The notes beneath the pieces were generated by a model. It was not told the DNA's origin, ran no database searches, and saw only the letters and a program-made list of their open reading frames with translations. Shown piece after piece: positions 26,395-36,386 of a stretch of DNA of 64,000 bases. The stretch's first letter is position 1; every line of letters begins with the position of its first letter. This stretch comes from Rhodococcus aetherivorans (GTDB lineage: Bacteria > Actinomycetota > Actinomycetes > Mycobacteriales > Mycobacteriaceae): contig NZ_JAALEG010000001.1 of the NCBI RefSeq assembly GCF_011058165.1, forward strand, positions 117,034 to 181,033. The letters are read 5' to 3'. A program made the translations under genes and the position numbers.

Positions 26395-28260
26395 GTGTCA
26401 TTAGCTTCAGAAGCCGAGGACGCTGCGCGCGCCTATGCGCAGTGGCAGGAGGCGGTGGCGGGGGTGCTGGCCAAGTCCCGCCGCGTCGACCCCGCGGAGC
26501 TCGGACCGGAACCGCAGCGGCTGCTCGCGACCACCACCTACGACGACGTCGCCGTCGCCCCCCTCTACGGCGTGCGCGACGAGCGTCCCGAGGCGCCGTT
26601 GCCCGGCTCCTTCCCGTTCGTCCGCGGCGGTTCCGCGACCCGCGACGTCAACACCGGCTGGCTCGTCAGCGCCCGCTTCGGCGACACCGCCGGTGACGTG
26701 AACGAGCGCATCCTCGACGCCCTCGAGAACGGCGTCAGCGCCCTGTGGCTGCGCGTCGGCGCGGACGGCATCGCGATCGCCGGCCTGCCCGCCGCGCTCG
26801 ACAAGGTCCTGTTCGACCTCGCGCCGGTCACCCTCGACGCCGGCGCCGACACCGCCGCCGCCGCGGCCGCCCTCTACGCCCTGCTCGATGCGCGCACCGA
26901 CGTCGCCGACCGCGGCGCCGTGTGCCTGCACCTCGGTGCCGCGCCGCTGACCAGCGCGTTCTCGGGTCGGGCCGACGTCACCGTCGCCCAGGCCGTCGAA
27001 CTCGCCCACGCCGCCGCGGACCGCGCCGAGACCGTGCGGGCCCTCACCGTCGACGGCACCGCGTTCCACAACGCCGGGGCCGCCGACGCCGAGGAACTCG
27101 GGGCCGCCGTCGCCGCCGGCCTCGAGTACCTGCGCGAGCTGACCGGCAGCCGCCAGTCCGCGGCCCGTGCGCTCGGCCAGATCGAGTTCCGGCTCGCCGC
27201 CACCGACGACCAGTTCCAGACCATCGCCAAGTTCCGCGCCGGCCGGCAGCTGTGGGCCCGCATCGCGCAGGTCGTGGGCGCCGCCGACGCCGGCCACGCC
27301 CCCCAGCACGCCGTCACCTCCGCCGCGATGATGACCCAGCGCGACCCCTGGGTGAACATGCTGCGCACCACCCTCGCCGCGTTCGGCGCCGGCATCGGCG
27401 GTGCGGACGCGGTCACCGTGCTCCCGTTCGACACCGCCCTGCCGACCGGTGCGCTCGGCGTGTCGGAGGCCTTCTCCGCGCGCATCGCCCGCAACACCCA
27501 GCTGCTGCTGCTCGAGGAATCCAACCTCGGCCGCGTCCTCGACCCGGCCGCCGGGTCCTGGTACGTCGAGGAACTCACGGCGCAGATCGCGGCCAAGGCG
27601 TGGGAGTTCTTCCAGCAGATCGAGGCGGCCGGCGGCTACCGCGCCGCCCTCGACGACGGCCTGATCGGCGAGCGCATCGCCGCCACCCGCGCCCGCCGGG
27701 ACTCCGACATCGCCCACCGCCGGACCGCGGTGACCGGCGTCAACGAGTTCCCGAACCTCGCCGAGGCCCCGCTGCCCGCGGAGACCGCCGACGCCGGCGC
27801 CGATGTCGCCCGGTACGCCGCGGCGTTCGAGGCGCTGCGCAACCGCTCCGACGTCCATCTCGCCGCGCACGGCACCCGGCCCAGGGCGCTGCTCGCCCCG
27901 CTCGGCCCGATCGCCGAGCACAACATCCGCACGACGTTCGCCGCGAACCTGCTCGCCTCCGGCGGCATCGAGACGGTCAACCCCGGCCCGCTGTCCGTCG
28001 ACGACGACAGCATCGCCGCCGCCGTCCGCGACTCGGGCGCCACCGTCGCCGTCGTGTGCGGCACCGACAAGCGCTACGGCGAACAGGCCGCCGCCGCGGT
28101 CACCGCGCTCCGCGGCGCCGGGATCGGTACCGTCCTGCTGGCCGGGCCGGAGAGGGCCGTGAGCGAGACCACCGGCGCCGAGCGCCCGGACGGGTTCCTC
28201 ACCGCCAAGATCGACGCGATCGCCGCGCTGACCGACCTGCTGACCACCCTGGGAGCGTAA
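26395..28260 (+). CDS. mutA: Methylmalonyl-CoA mutase small subunit
   Basis: Protein of 621 residues, the beta (small) subunit of the heterodimeric B12-dependent mutase linking propionyl-CoA catabolism to succinyl-CoA. It has the TIM-barrel region with AATDDQFQTIAKFRAGRQLW, the [12 protein letters not shown] segment shared with the large subunit, and a degenerate B12-binding C-terminus lacking the DxHxxG motif, as usual for this subunit. The GTG at 26395 follows GAGAGGA. mutB starts at the base after its stop. Confidence 0.95.
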   Translation: MSLASEAEDAARAYAQWQEAVAGVLAKSRRVDPAELGPEPQRLLATTTYDDVAVAPLYGVRDERPEAPLPGSFPFVRGGSATRDVNTGWLVSARFGDTAGDVNERILDALENGVSALWLRVGADGIAIAGLPAALDKVLFDLAPVTLDAGADTAAAAAALYALLDARTDVADRGAVCLHLGAAPLTSAFSGRADVTVAQAVELAHAAADRAETVRALTVDGTAFHNAGAADAEELGAAVAAGLEYLRELTGSRQSAARALGQIEFRLAATDDQFQTIAKFRAGRQLWARIAQVVGAADAGHAPQHAVTSAAMMTQRDPWVNMLRTTLAAFGAGIGGADAVTVLPFDTALPTGALGVSEAFSARIARNTQLLLLEESNLGRVLDPAAGSWYVEELTAQIAAKAWEFFQQIEAAGGYRAALDDGLIGERIAATRARRDSDIAHRRTAVTGVNEFPNLAEAPLPAETADAGADVARYAAAFEALRNRSDVHLAAHGTRPRALLAPLGPIAEHNIRTTFAANLLASGGIETVNPGPLSVDDDSIAAAVRDSGATVAVVCGTDKRYGEQAAAAVTALRGAGIGTVLLAGPERAVSETTGAERPDGFLTAKIDAIAALTDLLTTLGA

Positions 28261-30507
28261 GTGAGCATCGAACACGAGATCGGCAGCTTCGCCGACGTCC
28301 CGCTGACGGATCCGGCGGCGCCGGCTCCCGCCGCCCCCACCGAGGAGCAGGCCACGGCGCTCGTCGCATCGGTCGCCGCCGCCAACCACTACACGACCGA
28401 TCAGGTGGTGTGGTCCACGCCCGAGGGCATCGACGTCAAGCCCGTCTACACCAAGGCCGACCGCGACCGGATCGTCGCCGAGGGCTACCCGCTGGGCAGC
28501 TACCCGGGCCTCGAGCCGTTCGTGCGCGGCCCGTACCCGACGATGTACGTCAACCAGCCGTGGACCATCCGCCAGTACGCGGGCTTCTCCACCGCCGCCG
28601 AGTCCAACGCCTTCTACCGGCGCAACCTCGCGGCCGGGCAGAAGGGCCTGTCGGTGGCGTTCGACCTGGCCACCCACCGCGGCTACGACTCGGATCATCC
28701 CCGCGTGCAGGGCGATGTCGGCATGGCCGGCGTCGCGATCGACTCGATCCTCGACATGCGGCAGCTGTTCGACGGCATCGACCTGTCGCAGGTGTCGGTG
28801 TCGATGACCATGAACGGCGCCGTCCTGCCGATCCTGGCGCTGTACGTCGTCGCCGCGGAGGAGCAGGGCGTCAAGCCCGAACAGCTGGCCGGAACCATTC
28901 AGAACGACATTCTGAAGGAGTTCATGGTCCGCAACACCTACATCTATCCGCCCAAGCCGTCGATGCGGATCATCTCCGACATCTTCGCCTACACCAGCGC
29001 GAACATGCCGCGCTTCAACTCCATCTCGATCTCCGGCTACCACATCCAGGAGGCCGGTGCGACCGCCGACCTCGAGCTGGCCTACACCCTCGCCGACGGC
29101 GTCGAGTACCTCCGCGCCGGCCTCGACGCGGGCATGGAGATCGACAAGTTCGCCCCGCGCCTGTCCTTCTTCTGGGCCATCGGGATGAACTTCTACATGG
29201 AGATCGCCAAGATGCGGGCCGGCCGTCTGCTGTGGGCCGAGCTCGTCGAGAAGTTCCACCCGAAGTCGGCCAAGTCCAAGTCGCTGCGCACCCACTCGCA
29301 GACCTCCGGCTGGTCGCTCACCGCGCAGGACGTGTTCAACAACGTCGCCCGCACCTGCATCGAGGCGATGGCCGCGACCCAGGGCCACACCCAGTCGCTG
29401 CACACCAACGCCCTCGACGAGGCGCTGGCACTGCCGACCGACTTCTCCGCCCGCATCGCCCGCAACACCCAGCTGCTGCTGCAGCAGGAATCGGGCACCA
29501 CCCGGCCGATCGACCCGTGGGGCGGCTCGTACTACCTCGAATGGCTCACCCACGAGCTCGCCAACCGCGCCCGCAAGCACATCGCGGAGGTCGAGGAGGC
29601 CGGTGGCATGGCCCAGGCCATCTCCGAGGGCATCCCGAAGCTGCGCATCGAGGAGGCCGCGGCCCGCACCCAGGCGCGGATCGACTCCGGCCGCCAGCCG
29701 GTGATCGGCGTCAACAAGTATCAGGTCACCGAGGACCACGAAATCGAGGTCCTCAAGGTCGAGAACTCCCGCGTGCGGGCCGAGCAGATCGCCAAGCTCG
29801 AGCAGTTGCGCGCCGACCGTGATCCCGAGGCCGTGCAGGTCGCGCTGGACGCGCTGACCCGCGCCGCCGGCTCGGCCGACGGCGGCCCGGACCACAACCT
29901 GCTGGCCCTGGCCATCGACGCGGCCCGCGCCAAGGCCACCGTCGGCGAGATCTCCGACGCCCTCGAGAAGGTGTACGGACGGCACCAGGCCGAGATCCGC
30001 ACCATCAGCGGGGTCTACCGGGACGAGGCCGGAAAGGCAGGCAACATCAGCACCGCAACCGAACTCGTCGAGAAGTTCGCCGAGGAGGAGGGCCGCCGGC
30101 CGCGCATCCTCGTCGCGAAGATGGGGCAGGACGGTCACGACCGCGGGCAGAAGGTGATCGCCACCGCCTTCGCCGACCTCGGCTTCGACGTCGACGTGGG
30201 ACCGCTCTTCCAGACCCCCGAAGAGGTCGCGAACCAGGCGGCCGACAACGACGTGCACGTCATCGGCGTGTCGTCGTTGGCCGCGGGACACCTGACCCTG
30301 GTGCCCGCGCTGCGGGAGGCCCTCGCCGAGGTGGGCCGCCCGGACATCATGATCGTCGTCGGCGGCGTCATCCCGCCCGGCGACTTCGACGAGCTGTACC
30401 AGGCCGGGGCCGCGGCGATCTTCCCGCCCGGCACCGTCATCGCGGACGCCGCGGTGGGCCTGCTGCACAAGCTCGCCGACCAGCTCGGTCACGACCTGGG
30501 AGCCTGA
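28261..30507 (+). CDS. mutB: Methylmalonyl-CoA mutase large subunit
   Basis: Catalytic subunit of 748 residues. The substrate barrel contains [17 protein letters not shown] and [21 protein letters not shown]. The C-terminal cobalamin domain has the base-off ligand motif [11 protein letters not shown] (DxHxxG) and later SSLAAGH and GGVIPPGD. It interconverts (R)-methylmalonyl-CoA and succinyl-CoA; in mycolata it also sets the supply of methylmalonyl-CoA for methyl-branched lipids. GTG start directly after mutA, same transcript. Confidence 0.97.
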   Translation: MSIEHEIGSFADVPLTDPAAPAPAAPTEEQATALVASVAAANHYTTDQVVWSTPEGIDVKPVYTKADRDRIVAEGYPLGSYPGLEPFVRGPYPTMYVNQPWTIRQYAGFSTAAESNAFYRRNLAAGQKGLSVAFDLATHRGYDSDHPRVQGDVGMAGVAIDSILDMRQLFDGIDLSQVSVSMTMNGAVLPILALYVVAAEEQGVKPEQLAGTIQNDILKEFMVRNTYIYPPKPSMRIISDIFAYTSANMPRFNSISISGYHIQEAGATADLELAYTLADGVEYLRAGLDAGMEIDKFAPRLSFFWAIGMNFYMEIAKMRAGRLLWAELVEKFHPKSAKSKSLRTHSQTSGWSLTAQDVFNNVARTCIEAMAATQGHTQSLHTNALDEALALPTDFSARIARNTQLLLQQESGTTRPIDPWGGSYYLEWLTHELANRARKHIAEVEEAGGMAQAISEGIPKLRIEEAAARTQARIDSGRQPVIGVNKYQVTEDHEIEVLKVENSRVRAEQIAKLEQLRADRDPEAVQVALDALTRAAGSADGGPDHNLLALAIDAARAKATVGEISDALEKVYGRHQAEIRTISGVYRDEAGKAGNISTATELVEKFAEEEGRRPRILVAKMGQDGHDRGQKVIATAFADLGFDVDVGPLFQTPEEVANQAADNDVHVIGVSSLAAGHLTLVPALREALAEVGRPDIMIVVGGVIPPGDFDELYQAGAAAIFPPGTVIADAAVGLLHKLADQLGHDLGA

Positions 30508-30513
30508 CCCGGC

Positions 30514-31533
30514 ATGGGCAGCACCCCGGTCGGCAGTCCCACCCGTCGGCCCGCGGTCGACGTCGACGCCCTCGCCGAGGCCGTGCTCGCCAACCGGCGG
30601 GCCGGCCTGGCGAAGGCGATCACCCTGGTCGAATCCACCCGGGACGACCACCGGGAGCAGGCACAACAGCTGCTGCTGCGCCTGCTCCCGGAGGCGGGCG
30701 GCGCGATGCGCGTGGGCATCACCGGCGTCCCCGGCGTCGGCAAGTCCACCTTCATCGACGCGTTGGGCATGTACCTGCTCGGCAAGGGCCACCGGGTGGC
30801 GGTGCTCGCGGTGGACCCGTCGTCGACCCGCACCGGCGGCTCCATCCTCGGCGACAAGACGCGCATGGCCCGGTTGTCGGTGCAGCGCGACGCCTACATC
30901 CGGCCGTCCCCCACGGCCGGCACCCTCGGCGGCGTCGCCAAGGCCACCCGCGAGACGATGGTGCTGCTCGAGGCCGCCGGATTCGACGTGATCCTCGTCG
31001 AGACCGTCGGCGTCGGGCAGTCCGAGGTCACCGTCGCGAACATGGTGGACTGCTTCACCTTCCTGACCCTCGCCCGCACCGGCGACCAGCTGCAGGGCAT
31101 CAAGAAGGGCGTCCTCGAACTCGCCGACCTCGTCGCGGTGAACAAGGCCGACGGGCCGTTCGAACGCGACGCGCGGGTCGCGGCCCGGGAACTCGCCGGC
31201 GCGCTGCGGCTCGTGCACCCGCACGACGCGGTGTGGAAACCCCCGGTGATCACCATGAGCGGCCTGGAGGGCGCCGGCCTGGACACGTTCTGGGACACCG
31301 TCCTCGAACACCGCCGGGTGCTCACCGAGGCGGGCCTGTTCGAGGAGAACCGGCGCCGCCAGCTGGTGGACTGGACCTGGACCATGGTGCACGACCAGCT
31401 GCTGCGCCGGCTCGAGACCAACCCGCGGGTGCGTGCGCTCCGCGGCGACGTCGAACGCGCCGTGCGCGACGGCTCCCTCACGGCAGCCCTGGCCGCCCAG
31501 CAGATCCTCGACGCGTTCGACGCCGCACCCTAG
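30514..31533 (+). CDS. meaB: MeaB, GTPase chaperone of methylmalonyl-CoA mutase
   Basis: G3E-family GTPase of 339 residues that protects and gates B12 loading of MutAB. It has Walker A GVPGVGKSTFID, the DPSSTRTGGSILGDKTRM block, Walker B VETVGVGQSE, and NKAD for guanine. The ATG at 30514 is 6 bases after mutB, so mutA-mutB-meaB is one operon. Its 3' end overlaps the convergent CoA-transferase gene by 56 bases. Confidence 0.96.
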   Translation: MGSTPVGSPTRRPAVDVDALAEAVLANRRAGLAKAITLVESTRDDHREQAQQLLLRLLPEAGGAMRVGITGVPGVGKSTFIDALGMYLLGKGHRVAVLAVDPSSTRTGGSILGDKTRMARLSVQRDAYIRPSPTAGTLGGVAKATRETMVLLEAAGFDVILVETVGVGQSEVTVANMVDCFTFLTLARTGDQLQGIKKGVLELADLVAVNKADGPFERDARVAARELAGALRLVHPHDAVWKPPVITMSGLEGAGLDTFWDTVLEHRRVLTEAGLFEENRRRQLVDWTWTMVHDQLLRRLETNPRVRALRGDVERAVRDGSLTAALAAQQILDAFDAAP

Positions 31534-32908
31534 ACACCGGAGCCGGGGCCCAGGCCGCCGGATCGGCGCCCCACGCGCGGGCCGGGAACGGATAGTCCGG
31601 ATACTCGGCGAGCGCGGGCCGGGCCGCGGTCACCGCCGCGTGCGTGGCCACGGTGCCCGCGCCGGGGCTCGCCGGCGTCGCCGGGTGCGGGTTGCGGCCG
31701 GGCGCCTGCAGCAGCCACGCCCCGGTGCGGGCCAGCGCGACCGCTGCGTCGCGGCCCCGCCCGTCCCGGAGCCGCGCGGTGAGCGCGTCGAGCACCCCGG
31801 CCGCGAGCAGGTAGCCGCTCGCGTGGTCGAGAGCCTGCACCGGGAGCACTCCCGGCGCGTCCGGGCGGCCCTCGACGACGGCGATCCCGGAGGCGGCCTG
31901 CACGATCGAGTCGAAGCCGCGACGGGGCGCCCACGGCCCGGACCATCCCCACGCGCACACCCGGCCGTGCACCACGCCCGGCCGGGCCTGGTGCACGGGT
32001 GCGCCGATCAGCGCGTCGAGCGCCCCGGGCCGGTAGCCGGTGAGCAGCACGTCGGCGTCGGCGAGCAGGCGGCGGCACGTCTCCCGGCCGCGGGCGGTGC
32101 GCAGGTCCAGCAGCGCGGTGCGCTTGCCCTGCCCGTTCTCGGCGTGCTGCCAGGCGATCTCGGGCAGCGCGGGCGGATCCACCCGCAGCACGTCCGCCCC
32201 CAGCAGGGCCAGCGCCCGGGCGGCGACGGGGCCGGCGATCACCCGGGTCAGATCCAGCACCCGGATCCCGGTCAGTGGCCGCGCCGGATCGCCGCCCGGC
32301 CGGGTCTCGCCGGCACTGTCGGACCGGGCGAGGATCCGTACCAGCGGGCCCGCCGCCGCGCCCCGGCCCTGCGCGCTCGTGGCCCACTCGTGCTCGGTGC
32401 GCACCCGCACCGCGATCGCGTCGTGCGCGGCGGCCGCGTCCTCGACCGCCGCGGCGGGCAGCTGCCGGATCCGGGCGGCGCAGTCGTCCCGGCCCGCACC
32501 GTCCGGCAGGTCGAGTGCGCGGAGCAGACGCACGCGGTGGTGCGGGTAGTTGGCGTGGGTGCGCACCCACCCGTCGGCGGCGGCGAAGTACCCGGACAGT
32601 GCCGCGAACCCGTGAACGGGCCGGCCGGCCAGGCGCAGCATCCGGTCCCCGGCGAACGAGGCGGCGATGCGCTCCGGGTCGAGCCGCGCCCCCTGCGGCT
32701 CGAGTCCGCGGGTGTGGCGGTATCGGTCGGCGGCCGACGCGAAGGCCGCCACGGCCCCCGTGGCGAGGTCGCCCACCGGCAGCCGGGCGGCGAGGAAGTG
32801 CCCGGCCGGGGCGCAGCGGATGCCGGTGGCCGGGTCGGCCGGGACGTCGAGGCCGGCGTCGGCGAGGGCGGCGCTGTAGTCGTCGAGCAGGGCGAGGGGG
32901 CGCGTCAT
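31478..32908 (-). CDS. CaiB/BaiF family (class III) CoA transferase
   Basis: Protein of 476 residues. The C-terminal two thirds carry the CaiB/BaiF fold (LTGIRVLDLTRVIAGPVAARALALLGADVLRVDPP, then LLADADVLLTGYRPGALD and RRGFDSIVQAASGIA). The N-terminal 190 residues are a second, diverged copy of the fold. Members move CoA between carboxylic acids; the substrate here is unknown. The ending is arginine-rich and antisense to the meaB end, so the last 19 codons may be a read-on extension. Confidence 0.87.
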   Translation of the reverse strand: MTRPLALLDDYSAALADAGLDVPADPATGIRCAPAGHFLAARLPVGDLATGAVAAFASAADRYRHTRGLEPQGARLDPERIAASFAGDRMLRLAGRPVHGFAALSGYFAAADGWVRTHANYPHHRVRLLRALDLPDGAGRDDCAARIRQLPAAAVEDAAAAHDAIAVRVRTEHEWATSAQGRGAAAGPLVRILARSDSAGETRPGGDPARPLTGIRVLDLTRVIAGPVAARALALLGADVLRVDPPALPEIAWQHAENGQGKRTALLDLRTARGRETCRRLLADADVLLTGYRPGALDALIGAPVHQARPGVVHGRVCAWGWSGPWAPRRGFDSIVQAASGIAVVEGRPDAPGVLPVQALDHASGYLLAAGVLDALTARLRDGRGRDAAVALARTGAWLLQAPGRNPHPATPASPGAGTVATHAAVTAARPALAEYPDYPFPARAWGADPAAWAPAPVSRVRRRTRRGSAGRPGLP

Positions 32909-32929
32909 GCGCCGAGCCTAGAGCGAGGT

Positions 32930-33874
32930 TCAGCTCGTGCGGTCTGCGGCCGGCTCGCGCAGTTCGGGGCGGGCCGGCTCGAGGCGTTCGAGCGCACCGG
33001 CGGATTCGGCGCGGGTGAGCCGGGAGCGGCGCCACGAGACCGTGAGCAGCGCGATCCATCCGGCCACGATCAGCAGGTACAGCAGGGTGGAGGCCGTGCC
33101 GGAGATCTCGAACGCCGTGAACAGCTTCTGCGCGTTGGTCAGCACGATGACGCCGCCGACGGCGGTGCCGAGCAGGGTGGCCGGCACCCGGCTGACCAGC
33201 CATGCCGCGATCGGCGCGGCGATCGCCCCGCCCAGGGCGAGACCGGCCACGACGAGGAGGTTGCCGAGCGATTCCCGGCCGAGACCGACGAGGAAGCCGA
33301 TGCTGGCGGCGAGCGCGACGAGGAACTCGGAGGCGCTGACCGAGCCGATCACCGTCCGCGGGGCCGTCTTGCCGCGGGAGAGCAGGGTGCTCGTGGTGAT
33401 CGGCCCCCATCCACCGCCGCCGCTGGCGTCGATGAACCCGCCGAACAGGCCCAGCGGAGACAGGAACCTCGCCGAGTGCGGCGAGGTGCGGGCGTGCGCG
33501 ACGGCGGGCGGCCGGACGGAGAACCGCAGCGCCACATAGACACCGATGGCCAGCAGGATCGTCGATGTCACCGGAATCGCGGCCTCGGTGGACAGGCTGG
33601 AGAGCACGGTGGCGCCGAGGAATGCGCCGACCGCGCCGGGCACGCCCAGCTTCGCGACCACCCCCCAGTCCACGTTCCGGAACCGCCAGTGCGAGGCGCC
33701 GGAGACGAGGGTGGTGCCGACCTCCGCGAGGTGCACGGCGGCGCTGGCGTGTGCGGGGCCGATCCCGCTGAAGATCAGGAGGGTGGTGGCGGTGACACCG
33801 AAGGCCATGCCGAGGGCACCGTCGACGAGCTGTGCGCCGATACCGACGAGCGTGAACACCAGGAGAGCGAACAT
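32930..33874 (-). CDS. TSUP-family (TauE/SafE) anion transporter
   Basis: Membrane protein of 314 residues with about eight helices and the TSUP hallmarks: GIGAQLVDGALGMAFGVTATTLL at the start, HLAEVGTTLVSGASHWRFRNVDW, and GGFIDASGGGGWGPITT in the middle. Family members carry sulfite, sulfonates or other small anions. The ATG at 33874 has GGAG 8 bases upstream; an in-frame GTG at 33892 lacks one. A 33-codon ORF ending in Cys-Cys precedes it by 57 bases, suggesting control by cysteine and so a sulfur substrate. Confidence 0.9.
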   Translation of the reverse strand: MFALLVFTLVGIGAQLVDGALGMAFGVTATTLLIFSGIGPAHASAAVHLAEVGTTLVSGASHWRFRNVDWGVVAKLGVPGAVGAFLGATVLSSLSTEAAIPVTSTILLAIGVYVALRFSVRPPAVAHARTSPHSARFLSPLGLFGGFIDASGGGGWGPITTSTLLSRGKTAPRTVIGSVSASEFLVALAASIGFLVGLGRESLGNLLVVAGLALGGAIAAPIAAWLVSRVPATLLGTAVGGVIVLTNAQKLFTAFEISGTASTLLYLLIVAGWIALLTVSWRRSRLTRAESAGALERLEPARPELREPAADRTS

Positions 33875-33931
33875 GCAGAAGACTCCGACCACGAAGGAGC
33901 GAACCGGGGGAGGGTGGGCGGCGGACGCCGC

Positions 33932-34033
33932 TCAGCAACACTCCTGGTCGAAGCACGCGCCCCGTCGGGTGGGCCAGAACGCCATCAACGCGAGCAGGGT
34001 GGCCGGAGCCGCCGCGATGCTCGTCGCCTGCAC
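33932..34033 (-). CDS. Cys-ended leader peptide before TSUP transporter
   Basis: Small ORF of 33 residues. GTG start with AAGGGA 9 bases upstream, a short hydrophobic middle (ATLLALMAFW) and the C-terminus ACFDQECC, with two cysteine codons directly before the stop. Downstream, a CTCC (minus-strand order, 33899-33896) can pair with the GGAG ribosome site of the transporter (33886-33883). This is the layout of the cysteine-responsive leader peptides described in mycobacteria, where stalling at Cys codons frees the downstream ribosome site. It could instead be a small membrane peptide. Confidence 0.6.
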   Translation of the reverse strand: MQATSIAAAPATLLALMAFWPTRRGACFDQECC

Positions 34034-34158
34034 GTTCGTGTCCCTTCGCCGGTCTGCTGTCCGCCGCGCTCGCGACGATCCGTCCGAGCATAGCCGGTCG
34101 TGCGCGGCGGCGGCATCTTCGGGCGGCGTGTCGCGCCCGGGGATGCCGCCGCGGCCGG

Positions 34159-35403
34159 TCACGGCAGGCGCCGGGCCGTGATCTCGAATCCGGCGGCGCG
34201 CAACCGGTCGGTGAGCACGTCCCCGAAGGCCGTCGCGGGGGTGAGCACCCCGCCGCCCGCGTGGAGACGGTCGCCGCCGAGGATCAGCGACAGCGCCGAC
34301 TCGCCGAGCATCACCGCGGTCGCCTTGTACCCGGGATCGCCCTGGGCGGCGACGCGTGCGGTGTAGCGGGCGCCGGTGCTCGTCGTGGTGTACAGGTCGA
34401 TGGTGAAGAAGCCGCGTTCGCGCGCCGACTCGGACGGGCCCTGCCCGGGCGCGGGCAGCACCTTGTCGAGCAGGAACCGGGTCGGGGGGAACGCCAGGCC
34501 CGCCACCAGCGCCCCGAAGCCGGCCGCGACACCGGTCGCCACGAGGGGCGACAACCGCGACGAGCCGACGTTCATCACCTCCCGGTAGCGGAACCGCGGC
34601 CCGTACGCCCAGCCGGTGAGCGCGTTGCTGCGGCGCACCACCCGCGTGTTGTAGGGGCCCATGAAGAACGGTGCGAGCCGGCCGGACAGCTCGGGGGCGA
34701 CGGACTTCCCGTCGACGGTCGCCAGGTCGTTCTGCCGCCCGAGGTCCGGCTCGCGGGACCGGTCCGGCGACAGCGAGTACGGGGCGAGGGCGACCTTGCG
34801 GGCCTCGGCGTCCCGGCGCACCACGTCCACCTGGGTGCGCATCGAGTCGATCGTGCCGCCGCTGACGCCGCCCCGCATCGCACGCACCACCAGGGTCGTG
34901 TCGGTCAGGTCGCCGGCGCCGTCGGCCTGTACGGCCCGGTGCAGCGCGTGCACGCCGAGGTCGGAGGGGATCGAGTCGAATCCGCAGGAATGGACGATGC
35001 GGGCGCCGGTGCGGCGGGCCACGTCGTCGAACCGGTCGATGCTCTCGCGGTGGAACAGCACCTCGCCGGTGAGATCGACGTAGTCGGTGCCCGCCTCGGC
35101 ACAGGCCTGCACCAGCGGCAGCCCGTACTTGGCGTAGGGCCCGACCGTCGTGACCACCACGCGGGTCCGGGCGGCGAGGGCGGCGAGCGACTGCGGGTCG
35201 CCGGCGTCCGCCGCGAGCACCGGCCAGGCCGCCGCGGCGGCGCCCAGCCCGGTGCGGATCCGTTCGAGGCGCTCGGCGGAGCGGCCGGCGAGCGCGATGC
35301 GCACCCCTTCGGGGGCGTGCTCGGCGAGGTAGGCGGCGGTGAGCCGGCCGACGAAGCCGGTGGCGCCGTAGACGACGATGTCGAGATCGCGGGAGGCAGT
35401 CAT
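34159..35403 (-). CDS. Saccharopine dehydrogenase-like NAD(P)-binding protein
   Basis: Protein of 414 residues. The N-terminal Rossmann fold DIVVYGATGFVGRLTAAYLAEH and GTDYVDLTGEVLFHRESIDRFDDVA are typical of the mycobacterial family that includes trans-acting enoyl reductases (Rv2953) and Rv2449c. A membrane-proximal hydrophobic stretch lies at about 290-315 (LVATGVAAGFGALVAGLAFPP). Possible lipid modification role, not proven. The ATG at 35403 is preferred over one three codons upstream. DUF2784 lies 10 bases upstream on the same strand. Confidence 0.87.
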   Translation of the reverse strand: MTASRDLDIVVYGATGFVGRLTAAYLAEHAPEGVRIALAGRSAERLERIRTGLGAAAAAWPVLAADAGDPQSLAALAARTRVVVTTVGPYAKYGLPLVQACAEAGTDYVDLTGEVLFHRESIDRFDDVARRTGARIVHSCGFDSIPSDLGVHALHRAVQADGAGDLTDTTLVVRAMRGGVSGGTIDSMRTQVDVVRRDAEARKVALAPYSLSPDRSREPDLGRQNDLATVDGKSVAPELSGRLAPFFMGPYNTRVVRRSNALTGWAYGPRFRYREVMNVGSSRLSPLVATGVAAGFGALVAGLAFPPTRFLLDKVLPAPGQGPSESARERGFFTIDLYTTTSTGARYTARVAAQGDPGYKATAVMLGESALSLILGGDRLHAGGGVLTPATAFGDVLTDRLRAAGFEITARRLP

Positions 35404-35413
35404 GCGCCACACC

Positions 35414-35800
35414 CTACTGCCGGGTAAGTCGGGATGCGACGCGGCTCACACGACGGCGCCGCAGCCACCAGCCGAGCCAGGACACCACGATCGTCACCGC
35501 CACCGCGGCCCGCACGAGCCCCACCGCCGATTCCGGGTAGATCACCCCGGTCAGGTAGTGGTCGATGAACCCGCTCGGCGGCAGGCCGGCGATCCCGGCG
35601 CGGCGCCGCGCCCAGTTCTCCAGATCGGTCAGCGGGCAGTCGAACCCGACGAGGACGGTGGCGAACCCCCACACCACCGCCACGACGTGCAGCACCAGCG
35701 TGCGGGGCCACCGCCACGCCAGGAAACCGCCGAACGTCACATACAGCAGGAAGGCCAGGTGCACGACCACGGTGACGTCGGCCAACAGCCGGTACGCCAT
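35414..35800 (-). CDS. DUF2784 membrane protein
   Basis: Protein of 128 residues with three to four membrane helices. Family blocks: VVVHLAFLLYVTFGGFLAWRWP, FDCPLTDLENWARRRAG and FIDHYLTGVIYPES. It has a basic C-terminus. Function unknown. It probably shares a transcript with the saccharopine dehydrogenase-like gene. Confidence 0.88.
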   Translation of the reverse strand: MAYRLLADVTVVVHLAFLLYVTFGGFLAWRWPRTLVLHVVAVVWGFATVLVGFDCPLTDLENWARRRAGIAGLPPSGFIDHYLTGVIYPESAVGLVRAAVAVTIVVSWLGWWLRRRRVSRVASRLTRQ

Positions 35801-35847
35801 GCCGCCAGCCTATCCGGATCGGGCGGGGGAGCGGCAGTTCCGGGCTT

Positions 35848-36246
35848 CTATCCTGCGTCCGCGTCGGTGCCCTTGACGACGAGGACGGGCACCGGCACCT
35901 CGAGCAGCAGCCGCTGCAGGCGTCGTTCCAGCAGGAACTTGCCGAGCGCGTTGCGGTCGCGGGTGCCCACCACGAGACGTTCCGCGCCGGACCGCTCCAC
36001 CAGGTCGACGAGGGCGCCGACCGGGTCCCCGTCGTGCACCGCCGTCCGCAGCTCCCACCCGTCGGCGCCGAGGGCGGCGGTGACGTCCGTGCGGACCGAC
36101 TCGAGTTCCCGCTGCCCGGACGGGCCGTCGTCGTCGACCGCGACGAGCACGAGGGTCGTGCCGTCGCTGTGTGCGGCCTCGCGGGCGGCCGTGGTGAGCG
36201 CGGCATGTCCTTCCGGGGTCGCGGCGTGGACTACGGCAACGGGCAT
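35848..36246 (-). CDS. Universal stress protein (UspA family)
   Basis: Single-domain Usp protein of 132 residues. It has a beta-alpha pattern with an N-terminal VAVVHAATPEGHAAL and the C-terminal SGAERLVVGTRDRNALGKFLLERRLQRLL, followed by VPVLVVK. The usual ATP loop G-2x-G-9x-G(S/T) is reduced to GTRDRN-x4-GKFLL, so nucleotide binding is doubtful. The ATG at 36246 follows GGAGGA. Confidence 0.85.
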   Translation of the reverse strand: MPVAVVHAATPEGHAALTTAAREAAHSDGTTLVLVAVDDDGPSGQRELESVRTDVTAALGADGWELRTAVHDGDPVGALVDLVERSGAERLVVGTRDRNALGKFLLERRLQRLLLEVPVPVLVVKGTDADAG

Positions 36247-36386
36247 GGGGTCCTCCGGGGCGGCGGTGACGTGTGCCTTCCAGTATCCCCGTCCGGGGGT
36301 CTCCCTGGCCGCTCCCGGCGGTGTGGAACTGGTCTCCACCTGCGGGGACGTGTCGGATGGATCTCAGCTGCCGGGTGCCGGCGCGC

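Noticed and set aside
26407..31392. Very long open frame on the minus strand opposite mutA-mutB-meaB
   Set aside because: High-GC codon shadow of the real genes. It has no family motifs and is rich in Gly, Arg, Val and His, as expected from the antisense frame.
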